Source: Streptomyces clavuligerus
GTDB taxonomy: Bacteria > Actinomycetota > Actinomycetes > Streptomycetales > Streptomycetaceae
Assembly: GCF_005519465.1 (NCBI RefSeq)
Contig: NZ_CP027858.1
Location: 2,294,001 to 2,358,000 of the forward strand
Length of the DNA: 64,000 nt
Reading direction: 5' to 3'
Below the pieces are notes generated by a model. The model was given only the letters and a program-made list of their open reading frames with translations, was not told the origin of the DNA and made no database searches. This document shows positions 1-8,488 of this stretch, in pieces. Positions within the stretch are counted from its first letter, which is position 1. Each line of letters starts with the position of its first letter. Position numbers and translations under genes: made by a program.

Positions 1-2
1 TG

Positions 3-488
3 GCCGCAGCGGCCAGGATTATCGGACAGATGTACAAGATGTGGGAGCCTGTCACTCTTTTCGATGGCTTCTATGATACAAAAGCCGCAACTTCAGACAT
101 CTTGAGGGCGGTTGCAGCATGGCCGGAGCTTACGACCATGGCCCCAATTGCCGCCGCGTCGTATCGAGCCTCCGGAATCAATCAGCCCACCCACCTGGCG
201 GTACTGGCACAAGCAGCACGAACGAACCATGAAGGCAAGATCGAGGATTGGGCCAGCGGTCTTATTTCCGGCGCCAATATGGATGCCAAAGACCCTCGCC
301 TCGTCCTCAGGAATCGATTCTTTCGGGATCGCGTGCTACTGGGAACGAGCGCAGGGCGTCGAGTATCCTACAATTTGATTGCCAAGTCATGGAACAGCTG
401 GGCCCAGGGGAAGCTGCTTGGGACTCTGAAGTCCCTTGATGGCGAGGGCGTAATTCCCGTGATTGGGACTGAAAAGTTCAGGCCCTAA
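3..488 (+). CDS. Hypothetical protein, probably truncated by the left edge
   Basis: The frame is open from the first complete codon of the window. The first ATG is at 30, and the residues before it (AAAARIIGQ) look like real coding sequence, so the true start may lie outside. At least 152 residues follow the ATG, with a mixed helical composition, no signal peptide and no membrane segment. I do not recognise the family. By eye the base composition is clearly lower in GC than the rest of the window (AT-ending codons such as ttt, gat, aca, tta occur freely), unlike every other gene here. That suggests recently acquired DNA or the end of an integrated element, but I see no integrase, tRNA or direct-repeat boundary in the visible part. 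Confidence 0.55.
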   Translation, partial: AAAARIIGQMYKMWEPVTLFDGFYDTKAATSDILRAVAAWPELTTMAPIAAASYRASGINQPTHLAVLAQAARTNHEGKIEDWASGLISGANMDAKDPRLVLRNRFFRDRVLLGTSAGRRVSYNLIAKSWNSWAQGKLLGTLKSLDGEGVIPVIGTEKFRP

Positions 489-1043
489 GGGCCCGAATAG
501 GGATTGAATAAGAGTCGGTTGAGCGGCTTTGAGTGGGAGCGGCCATGGGGCGAGAGATTCGGGAGCCTGCAAGGTTCCGCGATTCGGGCGGCCTGTGGAC
601 CTGCCCGGCAATGGACCCGATGGGCCCCCGATCTTCGAGGCTCGCCCCAAGGTGGCTGCCTGAAGCCGTGGAGCTGGCTGCCCAGCCGCCAAGGGTTTCT
701 CTCCGGATCTGGCGCGCTGCCTTGATCTCGTCACATGGGAGCCCTCGCGGCTGATGACGGCGGGCCACACGGCCTCCGTGACGATCTCTCCGAGCAGCGG
801 GCGCGTGGCCTCCCACGCATCACACGGGGTGTGGCTCCCGCCATCCGCTGATGCGTGCGGAGGCAAGCATTCGGCGCAGTGAGGTGGGCGTCCACGGCTG
901 GCCCGCCGGGTGACGGCATCACGCTCCTGCCGGTTCCGGCAGGAGCGGATACTCGAAAGGCTCTCGCTCGCCGGAACGGGCCGGGGCGCGGGCGGTTACA
1001 CCGCGCCCCGGCCCGGGCCGACGCCGCCAGTAGGGTTGTCGCC
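489..1043. other. Gene-poor gap between the low-GC ORF and the membrane protein gene
   Basis: About 555 bases in which I can support no gene. Open frames on both strands are rich in Arg, Gly and Pro and read like shadows. GC rises gradually rightwards to normal Streptomyces values. A small GGCCC/GGGCC hairpin around 481-494 could terminate the left-edge ORF. A much stronger palindrome lies at 923-946. Confidence 0.6.
923..946. repeat. Perfect inverted repeat, 11-bp arms with 2-base centre
   Basis: The arms gctcctgccgg and ccggcaggagc pair exactly around a tt centre. It lies 98 bases upstream of the chosen start of the membrane protein gene. No T-run follows on either strand, so it could be an operator, an RNA hairpin in a leader, or a GC-type terminator for something upstream. 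Arms and coordinates are read directly; the role is unknown. Confidence 0.6.
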
Positions 1044-2804
1044 GTGGGGAGCAGCGAGCGACAGGCACAGCGGACCGGACACGGCACGGCGGCGGAGTCG
1101 GGGGCGGCGGGGCAGGAGGCGCCGGCGGGGTCGGGGGTACCCGGACAGTGCTCCGGGGAGTGCGGAGCCGGTCACGGTCCGTCGTCGTCCGAGCGGGCGG
1201 CCGGGGGGACGGGTTCCGCACGGGGCTGGGCGTCGGCAGCCTGGCGTGTGCCGGTCTTCGTGACGGCGGCCGTCGTACCGCTGTATCTGGTGTGGGCGCT
1301 CTGGCTGGCCACCGGCGGCGGCGATCTCGCCGCGCAGTTCGCCTGGACCCGTTTCGCCCAGGACCACTCCGGGTCGGCGTACAACCTCTCCTGGTACGGG
1401 GGGATGCACACCGTCAACTACAGCGTGCTGGCTCCCCCGCTCATGGCGCTGTTCGGCGTGCGGACGGTCTCCGTCGCCGCCGGTCTGCTGGGGACCTGGG
1501 CGCTGGCCGCCCTCGTCGTCCGCAGCGGGGTGCGCGCGCCGCTGTGGCCCGCGCTGATGGGCGCGGTCGTCGTCTGGTGCAATCTCGCGTCCGGCCGGAC
1601 GACCTTCGCACTCGGTCTCGCGATCGGGCTGCTCGCGCTGTTGTGCGTCCGCAGGCCCGTACCGGCGGCCGTCGGCGCGGCCCTGGCCACGCTGGCGAGC
1701 CCGGTCGCCGGGCTCTTCCTGGTGGTGGCGGGCGCCGCGTACCTCCTCGACCGGCGCCCGCGGGTCGCGGTGGCGCTGCTGCTGCCGCCCGCCCTGGTGG
1801 TGGGGGTGACGACGGTCCTCTTCCCGTTCTCCGGGGAGATGCCGATGCCGGCGGGGAAGCTGTGGCTGCCGCTGCTGGTCTCCGCCGCCGTGGTGCTGGC
1901 CGCCCCGCGCGCGTGGCCCCTGGTGCGCTACGGCGCCGGGATCTACGGCGTGGGTGTGGTGCTGACGTTCTTCATCCCGACACCGATCGGGACGAACGTG
2001 GAACGCCTCGCCGGGCTCGCGGGGCCCGTGGTGCTGCTGGCGGCGGTGCTGACCGTGTCCGCGGGGGTGCCGAGGTCCGCGTGGCCGAGCCGGTCCCGGG
2101 CCGGCCTGGCCCGGCTGCTGCTGGTCGCGGTCCTGGTGGTGAACGTCTCCTGGCTCGCCGACAAGACCGAGGACGACCTCGGTGTCTCCACCGCGGTCCC
2201 GGCGTGGGCGCAGCACACGGACGGCGTGGTGCGGGAGCTGGAGCGGCTCGGTGCCGAGCGGACCCGGGTGGAGGTGGTCCCGGCGCGCAACCACCGGGAG
2301 GCCACCGTCCTCGCCCCGCACATCAATCTGGCCCGCGGCTGGAACCGTCAGCTCGACAAGGAGCGGGGACGGCTCTTCTACGACGGCTCGCTGACCGAGG
2401 AGAGCTACCGGCAGTGGCTCGACCGCTGGGCGGTGGGGCTCGTGGTGCTGCCGCACGGCCGGATCGACGGTCCGGCCCTCGGCGAGGCGGAGATCGTCCG
2501 GAGTGAGCCCGCGTGGCTGGAGAAGGTCTGGTCCGACGAGGGCTGGACCATCTACCGGGTCGCGGACGCGGTGCCGCTGGTCTCCCCGCCCGCCGCGGTG
2601 GTCAGCGGTGACGCCGGGGAGCTGGTGGTGCGGATGCCTTCGGCGGGTTCGGTGACCGTGCGGGTGGCGTACTCGCCCTGGCTGCGGGCCGAGGGGGCCT
2701 GTCTGCGCGAGGAGGGCGAGTACACCCGGCTGACGGTGGAGCGCGCCGGGGACTACCGGCTGGAGTCCGGCTACCGGCTGCCCGGGACGGGCGACGGCTG
2801 CTGA
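1044..2804 (+). CDS. Polytopic integral membrane protein with extracytoplasmic C-terminal domain
   Basis: About 586 residues from the GTG at 1044. The same frame is open back to an ATG at 855, but residues before 1044 are low-complexity and there is no clear ribosome site, so the start is uncertain. After a Gly/Ser/Ala-rich cytoplasmic lead of about 68 residues come roughly 9-11 hydrophobic segments (about 69-370), beginning VPVFVTAAVVPLYLVWALWL, with a loop containing SWYGGMHTVNYS after the first. The remaining 210 residues are soluble and probably outside. The layout resembles polytopic GT-C-like or uncharacterised actinobacterial membrane proteins that are often labelled MFS transporters, but I see no MFS signature. 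Function not assigned. It converges on the alcohol dehydrogenase gene. Confidence 0.8.
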   Translation: MGSSERQAQRTGHGTAAESGAAGQEAPAGSGVPGQCSGECGAGHGPSSSERAAGGTGSARGWASAAWRVPVFVTAAVVPLYLVWALWLATGGGDLAAQFAWTRFAQDHSGSAYNLSWYGGMHTVNYSVLAPPLMALFGVRTVSVAAGLLGTWALAALVVRSGVRAPLWPALMGAVVVWCNLASGRTTFALGLAIGLLALLCVRRPVPAAVGAALATLASPVAGLFLVVAGAAYLLDRRPRVAVALLLPPALVVGVTTVLFPFSGEMPMPAGKLWLPLLVSAAVVLAAPRAWPLVRYGAGIYGVGVVLTFFIPTPIGTNVERLAGLAGPVVLLAAVLTVSAGVPRSAWPSRSRAGLARLLLVAVLVVNVSWLADKTEDDLGVSTAVPAWAQHTDGVVRELERLGAERTRVEVVPARNHREATVLAPHINLARGWNRQLDKERGRLFYDGSLTEESYRQWLDRWAVGLVVLPHGRIDGPALGEAEIVRSEPAWLEKVWSDEGWTIYRVADAVPLVSPPAAVVSGDAGELVVRMPSAGSVTVRVAYSPWLRAEGACLREEGEYTRLTVERAGDYRLESGYRLPGTGDGC

Positions 2805-2904
2805 CCTCCCCCGGGGCGGACCTGACCAGCGCCCCCGGCGAACCCCGGCCGACCTGACGAGCGCTCCCGGCGCGTGCCCCCGGCGACCCGGCGGACCTCC
2901 CGAG

Positions 2905-2964
2905 GCCCGCCGGGGCCGGACTTCGGGCGCCCGCCGGGGCCGACTTGGGCGCGCGCCGGGGCCC
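2905..2964. repeat. Short tandem repeat between convergent genes
   Basis: About 2.5 imperfect copies of a 24-base unit (cccgccggggccg followed by an acttgggcg-like tail) fill the space between the membrane protein and the alcohol dehydrogenase. An unrelated pair of imperfect copies (gacctgacnagcgcncccggcg) lies just before it at about 2820-2872. Both genes end here, so the GC-rich repeats may also act in termination. Confidence 0.6.
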
Positions 2965-2965
2965 G

Positions 2966-4018
2966 TCAGATCGTCGCGGCGTCTATCACAAAGCGATAGC
3001 GCACATCGCTCGCGAGCACCCGCGCGTACGCCTCGTTGATCTGCTCCGCCCGGATCACCTCGACGTCGGAGGTGATCCCGTGCTCGGCGCAGAAGTCCAG
3101 CATCTCCTGGGTCTCCGCTATCCCGCCGATGTTCGACCCCGCGAGGGAGCGGCGGCCCTCGATCAGATCGAAGAGTTCCAGTTCGACGGGGACCTCGGGC
3201 GCGCCCAGGTGCACCAGGGTCCCTTCGGTCCGCAGCAGCTTCAGATATCTGCCCAGCGGCAGCGGCGCCGAGACCGTCGAGATGATGAGGTCGAAGCTCC
3301 CCGCCAGCTTGTCGAACGTCTCCTCGTCGGCGGTGGCGTAGTAGTGGTCGGCGCCCAGCCGCAGCCCGTCGTCCTTCTTCTTCAGGGTCTGGCTCAACAC
3401 GGTGACCTCGGCCCCCAGCGCGTGGGCGATCTTCACCCCCATGTGCCCGAGGCCGCCGAGACCGACGATGGCGATCTTCTTGCCCGGTCCCGCCTTCCAG
3501 TGGACGAGCGGGGAGTAGAGCGTGACTCCGGCGCAGAGCAGCGGCGCCGCGGCGGCCAGCGGAAGGTTCTCGGGTATCCGCAGGGTGAACGATTCGTCGA
3601 CCACGATGTGGGTGGAGTAGCCGCCGTAGGTCAGCTCGCCGTACCGGTCGCGGTCGTTGTAGGTGCCGACGTGGCGGGGGCAGTACTGCTCCTGTCCCGC
3701 CCGGCATTCGTCGCACGCGCCGCAGGCCTCGACCATGACGCCGACGCCGACCCGGTCACCGGCGGCGAAGCGGGTGACGGCGGGGCCGGTCGCCACCACG
3801 ACGCCCGCGATCTCATGGCCGGGGACCATCGGATAGGTGCCCGCGCCCCAGCCGTCCGTCACCTGGTGGATGTCGGAGTGGCAGATCCCCGCGTACTTGA
3901 TCTCGATCAGTACATCGCGGTCGCGCAGCGGACGGCGGGGGATGGTGGTGCGTTCGAGCGGAGCCTTGGCGGCGGGCGCGGCATAGGCGCCGACCGTGCT
4001 GAAGTCGGTGATGGTCAT
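2966..4018 (-). CDS. Zinc-dependent NAD(P) alcohol dehydrogenase, cinnamyl-alcohol-dehydrogenase clade
   Basis: 350 residues from the ATG at 4018, preceded by agggtgggg. Upstream in-frame residues derive from a repeat and are excluded. It oxidises alcohols or reduces aldehydes with NAD(P)(H) in the cytoplasm. Visible: catalytic zinc site C46 and GHE (67-69), four structural-zinc cysteines at about 99, 102, 105 and 113, a third catalytic-zinc Cys near 161 (LLCAG), and the Rossmann motif GLGGLGHMG near 188. The length and [12 protein letters not shown] signature fit the YahK/AdhC-like branch, which usually acts broadly on aldehydes with NADPH. It is monocistronic: it converges with the membrane protein and has a repeat-bearing upstream region. 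The substrate cannot be told from sequence. Confidence 0.93.
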   Translation of the reverse strand: MTITDFSTVGAYAAPAAKAPLERTTIPRRPLRDRDVLIEIKYAGICHSDIHQVTDGWGAGTYPMVPGHEIAGVVVATGPAVTRFAAGDRVGVGVMVEACGACDECRAGQEQYCPRHVGTYNDRDRYGELTYGGYSTHIVVDESFTLRIPENLPLAAAAPLLCAGVTLYSPLVHWKAGPGKKIAIVGLGGLGHMGVKIAHALGAEVTVLSQTLKKKDDGLRLGADHYYATADEETFDKLAGSFDLIISTVSAPLPLGRYLKLLRTEGTLVHLGAPEVPVELELFDLIEGRRSLAGSNIGGIAETQEMLDFCAEHGITSDVEVIRAEQINEAYARVLASDVRYRFVIDAATI

Positions 4019-4070
4019 GGCCCCACCCTGAACGATCAACGGCTCCCGGCACAGCCCCGTCAAGCGAAAA

Positions 4071-4146
4071 CGCAGCACCGCGTCAAGAACGCAGCACCGC
4101 GTCGAGAACGCAGCACCGCGTCGAGAACGCAGCATCGCGTCAAGAA
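4071..4146. repeat. Four tandem copies of a 19-bp unit
   Basis: Units at 4071-4089, 4090-4108, 4109-4127 and 4128-4146 have the form cgcagcaccgcgtcRagaa. Copies differ only at the A/G position, plus one c-to-t change in the last copy, and a fifth copy begins (cgca) and stops. The array lies immediately upstream of the alcohol dehydrogenase start and downstream of the L,D-transpeptidase gene. Perfect head-to-tail spacing without spacers marks it as a VNTR-type array, not CRISPR. Confidence 0.9.
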
Positions 4147-4176
4147 CGCACCAGCACTTCCAGCGTCCGGCACGGC

Positions 4177-4215
4177 ACCGGGGCGGCGTCTCCGCGAGGG
4201 AGGCACCGCCCCGGT
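4177..4215 (-). terminator. Terminator of the L,D-transpeptidase gene
   Basis: Perfect 10-bp arms accggggcgg and ccgccccggt enclose a 19-base loop, 33 bases after the L,D-transpeptidase stop codon. A second, overlapping palindrome (ccccggtaccgggg, 4209-4222) can form instead. No U-run, as is usual in Streptomyces. Confidence 0.6.
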
Positions 4216-4247
4216 ACCGGGGAGCCGGTGGGGGAATCAGTGGGGGA

Positions 4248-5492
4248 TCAGACGGCGGAGCCGGCCTTCCACTGGGCCCAGCCCATGTTCCAGCCGTTCA
4301 GGCCGTTGTCCGGGGCGATGGTCTTGTCCTGGGAGTTCTTGACGATCACCACATCGCCGAGCAGCGAGTTGTTGTAGAACCAGGCACCGGGCTTACCGGG
4401 GTTGCCGGCGCCCTGCGCATCCTCCAGGCCGACACAGCCGTGGCTGGTGTTGGCGCCGCCGAAGATGCCCCGGCCGCCCCAGTAGTTGCCGTGGATGAAG
4501 GTGCCGGAGGTGGAGAGCCGCATCGCGTGCGGGACGTCCTTGATGTCGTACTCGCCGCCGAAACCGACCGTGGCGCCGTTCATCCGGGTCTCCTTGTACT
4601 TCTCGGAGATCACCATCTGCCCGTTGTAGGTGGGCGTGGAGGGGGCGCCCGCGGAGATCGGGATGGTCCGGACGGTCTTGCCGTCCCGTTCGACCTTCAT
4701 GGTCTTGGTGGCGACGTCGACGGTCGAGACCTGGTTGCGGCCGACCTTGAAGTTCACCGTCTTCTGCTGCACCCCGACGACGCCGGGGGAGCCCTCGACC
4801 CCGTCCAGGCCCAGCTTCAGGGTGACGGTGGTGTTCGGCTTCCAGTAGTTCTCCGGGCGGAAGTCCAGGCGCTGGTTGTTGAACCAGTGCCCGACGATCT
4901 CCTGACCGCCGGTGGAGGAGACGGTGATCGCGGACTGTACGGCCTTGCGGTCCGCGATCGGCTTGTTGAAGTTGATCGAGACCGGCATCCCCACACCGAC
5001 CGTGGTGTCGGCCTCCGGGGTGAAGTTGCCGATGAAGCTGTTGGACGGGGAGACCGTGGTGAAGGAGCTGTTCTCGTGGGCCGTCAGCCCGGCGTCGTCC
5101 TTCGCCTTCGCGGAGAGCTGGTAGGAGGTGGAACGCTCCAACTGCTCGTCGGGCTGCCAGCTCTTGGCGTCGGCGGCCAGGGTTCCCTTGACCGGGGCGC
5201 CGCTCTCCGTGGTGAGCGCGACCTCGATGAGCCTCCCCTCGCTGACGGTCACCTTGCCCGCGTTGTTGATGCTCGCGTTCGTGGCGCCGTTCTTCGGCGC
5301 TATGGCTATTCGCGCCTTCGAGACCTTCTTGGCGGCGGCCTTGTCGACCTGTGCCTGGGACTGCGGCGAGGAGTCCTTGGCCTGATCGTCGCCGCCCCCG
5401 CAGGCCGACAGCACCAGCACTCCGCTGAGCACCGCTGCCGCGGCGGCCACACCCCGGCGCCGCTTGCTGTCCGTCATCACACGCTTCTCCAT
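4248..5492 (-). CDS. Lipoprotein L,D-transpeptidase (Ig-like domains plus YkuD domain)
   Basis: 414 residues. Cross-links peptidoglycan 3-3 at the outer face of the membrane. The signal peptide ends in the lipobox LSAC (lipidated Cys near residue 31), followed by an Asp/Gln/Lys-rich spacer, two Ig-like regions (about 50-255) and the YkuD catalytic domain (about 260-395). The catalytic motif is seen as HGNYWGG followed by SHGCVGLED, giving the His and nucleophilic Cys of the family. Domain order and length match the LdtMt2-like actinobacterial lipoproteins. Two starts are possible: ATG 5492 (aggggaa 10 bases upstream) and ATG 5477, which has a ggag at ideal distance; both give the same lipoprotein. 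Beta-lactam tolerance is a family property, not shown here. Confidence 0.93.
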   Translation of the reverse strand: MEKRVMTDSKRRRGVAAAAAVLSGVLVLSACGGGDDQAKDSSPQSQAQVDKAAAKKVSKARIAIAPKNGATNASINNAGKVTVSEGRLIEVALTTESGAPVKGTLAADAKSWQPDEQLERSTSYQLSAKAKDDAGLTAHENSSFTTVSPSNSFIGNFTPEADTTVGVGMPVSINFNKPIADRKAVQSAITVSSTGGQEIVGHWFNNQRLDFRPENYWKPNTTVTLKLGLDGVEGSPGVVGVQQKTVNFKVGRNQVSTVDVATKTMKVERDGKTVRTIPISAGAPSTPTYNGQMVISEKYKETRMNGATVGFGGEYDIKDVPHAMRLSTSGTFIHGNYWGGRGIFGGANTSHGCVGLEDAQGAGNPGKPGAWFYNNSLLGDVVIVKNSQDKTIAPDNGLNGWNMGWAQWKAGSAV

Positions 5493-5744
5493 CGTCGCCG
5501 ATTCCCCTGGACCGAACTACCTACTTGAACACCCATATCGGGCCACGCGGTTTCATTTCCCCGGGCGATGTGGGGAACGCCACTCTCGCCTTCCCTGTCT
5601 CCGGGCAACCATCCGGGTCCACCATCTTCCCTGGCACCGCCGCGCAGTCCTACGCCGGGACGGCTATCCCCGGATTTTCCCTGCCGCGCACCTCTCACTA
5701 CCATCTGCGCATCCGGTCAACTCCAGGACGCCTCAAGGGAGATC

Positions 5745-6179
5745 GTGTCCGTTTCCGTCGCGCGTCGACCTCTACTCACCGCAACCGCCGCGGGAACCCT
5801 GCTGTGCGCGCTGTGGTTCGTTCCGTCAGCGAACGCCTCCGCCGAGCAGGGCGCCGTCCCGGAGAGACAGCGGCAGATCACCACCGTCGGCGGCGACCGC
5901 ACCGCCGCCGACGACGGCACGGACGGCACCGCCGCCACGGGCGGGACGAACGGGATGAAAAGGGCGGACGGGACGGACGGCGCGCGGGGCACCGGGGACA
6001 TCGACCGGGCGGGCCTCGTCCGCGGGTCCGACGGTGTGACGACCGCTCAGCGGCTGCGGCTCGCGGAGACCGGCAGCTTCGACACCACCCCGTATCTCGT
6101 CGGTGGCACCGCCTTCCTCGGGGTCGGCATCGGCTTTGTGACGTACGCGGTGCGGCGGCGCGACTCCTCGCCGATGTGA
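5745..6179 (+). CDS. Small surface protein with LAETG sortase signal
   Basis: 144 residues from the GTG at 5745, which follows aagggag. The order is: an N-terminal signal peptide (about 1-32, ending SANASA), a low-complexity hydrophilic stretch rich in Asp, Gly, Thr (about 33-105), then LAETG (106-110), a hydrophobic segment of about 20 residues, and an Arg-rich tail (RRRDSSPM). That is the full tripartite cell-wall sorting signal. LAxTG is the form recognised by class E sortases of Streptomyces (established for S. coelicolor chaplins). The exposed part would be only about 75 residues with no recognisable domain. No sortase gene lies nearby, so it would depend on a housekeeping SrtE encoded elsewhere. 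A longer ORF start at 5568 gives no sensible signal peptide. Confidence 0.8.
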   Translation: MSVSVARRPLLTATAAGTLLCALWFVPSANASAEQGAVPERQRQITTVGGDRTAADDGTDGTAATGGTNGMKRADGTDGARGTGDIDRAGLVRGSDGVTTAQRLRLAETGSFDTTPYLVGGTAFLGVGIGFVTYAVRRRDSSPM

Positions 6180-6216
6180 CGGCCGCGGGGGCGGTGCGCC
6201 GGGCCGCCGGGAAAGC

Positions 6217-6254
6217 GGCCGGGGGCCGGTCCGGGCAGGGACCGGCCCCCGGCC
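6217..6254. terminator. Bidirectional terminator between sortase substrate and hutH
   Basis: Perfect 16-bp arms (ggccgggggccggtcc and its complement) with a 6-base loop lie midway between two convergent stop codons. It serves both strands. Confidence 0.8.
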
Positions 6255-6285
6255 GTACGGGGTACCGCCGGGGACGCGGCGGGGC

Positions 6286-7833
6286 TCAGGCGAGCGGGCC
6301 CGTGACGCGCTCCACGGCCGCCACGAGCCGCCCGTCCCGGACGAACACCTCGGCCGCCTCCAGCTCCGGGGCGAGGAAACGATCCGGCCCGGGGCCCTCG
6401 ACACCGGCGGCGCGCAGCGCGTCGACGGCCGCCCGGGAGGCGGGCGCGGGGGTCAGCCCCCGGCGCAGCTCGACGCCGCGCGTCGCCGCGTACAGCTCGA
6501 TGGCGAGCACCCGGCCGAGGGCGTCGACGGCGGTCCGCAGCTTGCGCGCGGCGGACCAGCCCATCGAGACATGGTCCTCCTGCATCGCGGAGGACGGGAT
6601 CGAGTCGGCGGACGCGGGCACGGCGAGCCGTTTCATCTCGCTGACCAGGGCGGCCTGGGTGTACTGGGCGATCATCAGCCCCGAGTCCACGCCCGGGTTC
6701 TCGGCGAGGAAGGGCGGGAGGCCGTGGCTGCGGTTCTTGTCGAGAAGCCGGTCGGTGCGGCGTTCCGCGATGGAGGCCAGGTCGGCGGCGGCGATCGCGA
6801 GGAAGTCGAGGGCGTAGGCGACGGGCGCGCCGTGGAAGTTGCCGTTGGACTCCACCCGGCCGTCGTGCAGGACCACGGGGTTGTCGACGGCGGCGGCCAG
6901 CTCGCGGTCGGCGACCAGCCGGGCGTGGGCGACGGTGTCCCGGCCCGCGCCCGCCACCTGCGGGGCGCAGCGCACGGAGTACGCGTCCTGCACCCGGGGC
7001 GCCTCGTCCTGCTGGAAGTGGCCGGTGAGTCCGGAGCCCTTGAGCACGGCGCTCATATTGGCGGCGGCGGCGGCCTGTCCAGGGTGGGGACGGACGGCGT
7101 GCAGTTCGGGCGCCAGGACCCGGTCGGTGCCGAGCAGGGCTTCGAGGCTGAGCGCGGCGGTGATGTCGGCGGAGGTGTAGAGGAGCTGGAGGTCGGCGAG
7201 GGCCAGGACCAGCATGCCGAGCATGCCGTCGGTGCCGTTGAGGAGGGCGAGGCCCTCCTTCTCCCGCAGTTCCACGGGGGTGATGCCGTGTTCGGCGAGG
7301 AGTTCGGCGGCGGGGCGGAGCCTGCCGTCGGGGCCCTCGGCCTCGCCCTCGCCCATCAGCGCCAGCGCGCAGTGGGAGAGGGGGGCGAGGTCTCCGGAGC
7401 AGCCGAGGGAGCCGTACTCGTGGACGACGGGGGTGATTCCGGCGTTCAGCAGGGCGGCCATGGAGTCGGCGACCTCGGGGCGTACGCCGGTATGCCCGGA
7501 GCAGACCGTTTTCAGCCGCAGGAACATCAGCGCCCGGACCACCTCGCGTTCGACGTGCGGCCCTATGCCCGCGGCGTGCGAACGGACGATGTTGCGCTGG
7601 AGCCTGGCGCGCATCTCGGGGCCGATGTGGCGGCTGGCGAGGGCGCCGAAGCCGGTGGAGACGCCGTAGACGGGCTCGGGGGTGGCGGCGAGCGTGTCGA
7701 CGATGGAACGGGCGGCGGCGAGGGCGGTGCGGGCCTCGGCCGAGATCTCGACCCGGGCGCCTTCGCGTGCCACGGCAACGACGTCATCGGCGGTGGTACC
7801 GGACGTCCCCACCACGACGGTATGCATATCCAT
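6286..7833 (-). CDS. hutH: Histidine ammonia-lyase
   Basis: 515 residues from ATG 7833 (MDMHTVVVG); 7827 is an alternative. Converts L-histidine to trans-urocanate and ammonia, the first step of histidine degradation. The self-processing MIO electrophile arises from the Ser of the GCSGD motif (about residues 141-145); here the tripeptide is Cys-Ser-Gly, as in S. griseus HutH, rather than Ala-Ser-Gly. Also visible are the YGVSTGFG tyrosine loop near residue 52, the NGTDGM segment and the QEDHVSMG motif. Length is normal. No other hut gene is adjacent, which is usual in Streptomyces, where the hut genes are scattered. A long repeat-filled leader lies upstream. The much longer ORF reading back to 8163 is out of character and rejected. 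Confidence 0.97.
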   Translation of the reverse strand: MDMHTVVVGTSGTTADDVVAVAREGARVEISAEARTALAAARSIVDTLAATPEPVYGVSTGFGALASRHIGPEMRARLQRNIVRSHAAGIGPHVEREVVRALMFLRLKTVCSGHTGVRPEVADSMAALLNAGITPVVHEYGSLGCSGDLAPLSHCALALMGEGEAEGPDGRLRPAAELLAEHGITPVELREKEGLALLNGTDGMLGMLVLALADLQLLYTSADITAALSLEALLGTDRVLAPELHAVRPHPGQAAAAANMSAVLKGSGLTGHFQQDEAPRVQDAYSVRCAPQVAGAGRDTVAHARLVADRELAAAVDNPVVLHDGRVESNGNFHGAPVAYALDFLAIAAADLASIAERRTDRLLDKNRSHGLPPFLAENPGVDSGLMIAQYTQAALVSEMKRLAVPASADSIPSSAMQEDHVSMGWSAARKLRTAVDALGRVLAIELYAATRGVELRRGLTPAPASRAAVDALRAAGVEGPGPDRFLAPELEAAEVFVRDGRLVAAVERVTGPLA

Positions 7834-7952
7834 ATTCAGCAGCGTACGGATTGAATTGCTGCATGTCACCAGGGGAAAACGGGGGTGATCCCGGCCCTTG
7901 GGACCGGCTCCGGCGGCACTTCGGCACCGCTCCGGCACCGCGTCGGCACCGG

Positions 7953-8430
7953 GGCGGGACCGCACGGCGGTGCACAGGCGACGCGCAGGCAATGCGCGCG
8001 GCGGCGCTCGCCCGGGACGCGGACGGGCACGGACGGACGCGGACGGGCACGGGACCGGGGCACGGGGCCGGGGCACCCGGCAGCGCACGCGCACCCGCGC
8101 CGGCACCGGCACCGGCACCGGCACCGCGGACCCGGGGACGGCCCGGACGGAGCCGTCCACCACTCCGGCCCGGCTCCGGAAGCCCCTCGCACCCGAGGGT
8201 CACGGCCCCGGCGGCCACACGGGCGCGGCACGGGCGGGACGCACGGCGGTGCGCGGGGCGGGACGAGCGGAGTACAGGGCGGCGCGGCCCGGGACACGGA
8301 CGGGCACGGGCCGGGCACGAGGCGGGGGCACCTGGCAGCGCACGCGGACCCGGGGACCCGGGGACGGCTCGGGCGCAGCCGTCCACCACCCCTCCCCGAG
8401 GTGGAAAACCCTCGCACCCGAGGAACACGA
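7953..8430. repeat. Degenerate duplication of about 200-280 bp in the hutH upstream gap
   Basis: The gap 7834-8488 (655 bases) holds no credible gene. Two successive blocks share ordered landmarks: gcacggcggtgc (7964 / 8245), cccgggac-cggacgggcacgg (about 8010 / 8290), cggcagcgcacgc (about 8079 / 8333), acccggggacgg followed by agccgtccaccac (about 8131 / 8357), and ctcgcacccgag (about 8188 / 8410). The first copy contains four extra cggcac hexamers at 8101-8124. Order is kept while spacing drifts, which indicates an old duplication with slippage. ORFs across it are Arg/Gly/Pro-rich in every frame. Confidence 0.7.
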
Positions 8431-8488
8431 CACCCGGCGGCACGACGTACACGACGTCACGACGTCACCAGCGGACGCCGGCACCGGA

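Noticed and set aside
387..866. Minus-strand ORF of 159 codons in the left gap
   Set aside because: No ribosome site, no recognisable family, low-complexity; could be a remnant but not supportable.
996..3716. Minus-strand ORF of 906 codons opposite the membrane protein and the dehydrogenase region
   Set aside because: Composition is Arg/Pro/Gly/His with no domain; it is the mirror of high third-position GC in the real genes.
4071..4146. Tandem 19-bp repeats as a CRISPR
   Set aside because: Units are directly adjacent without spacers and no cas gene is present.
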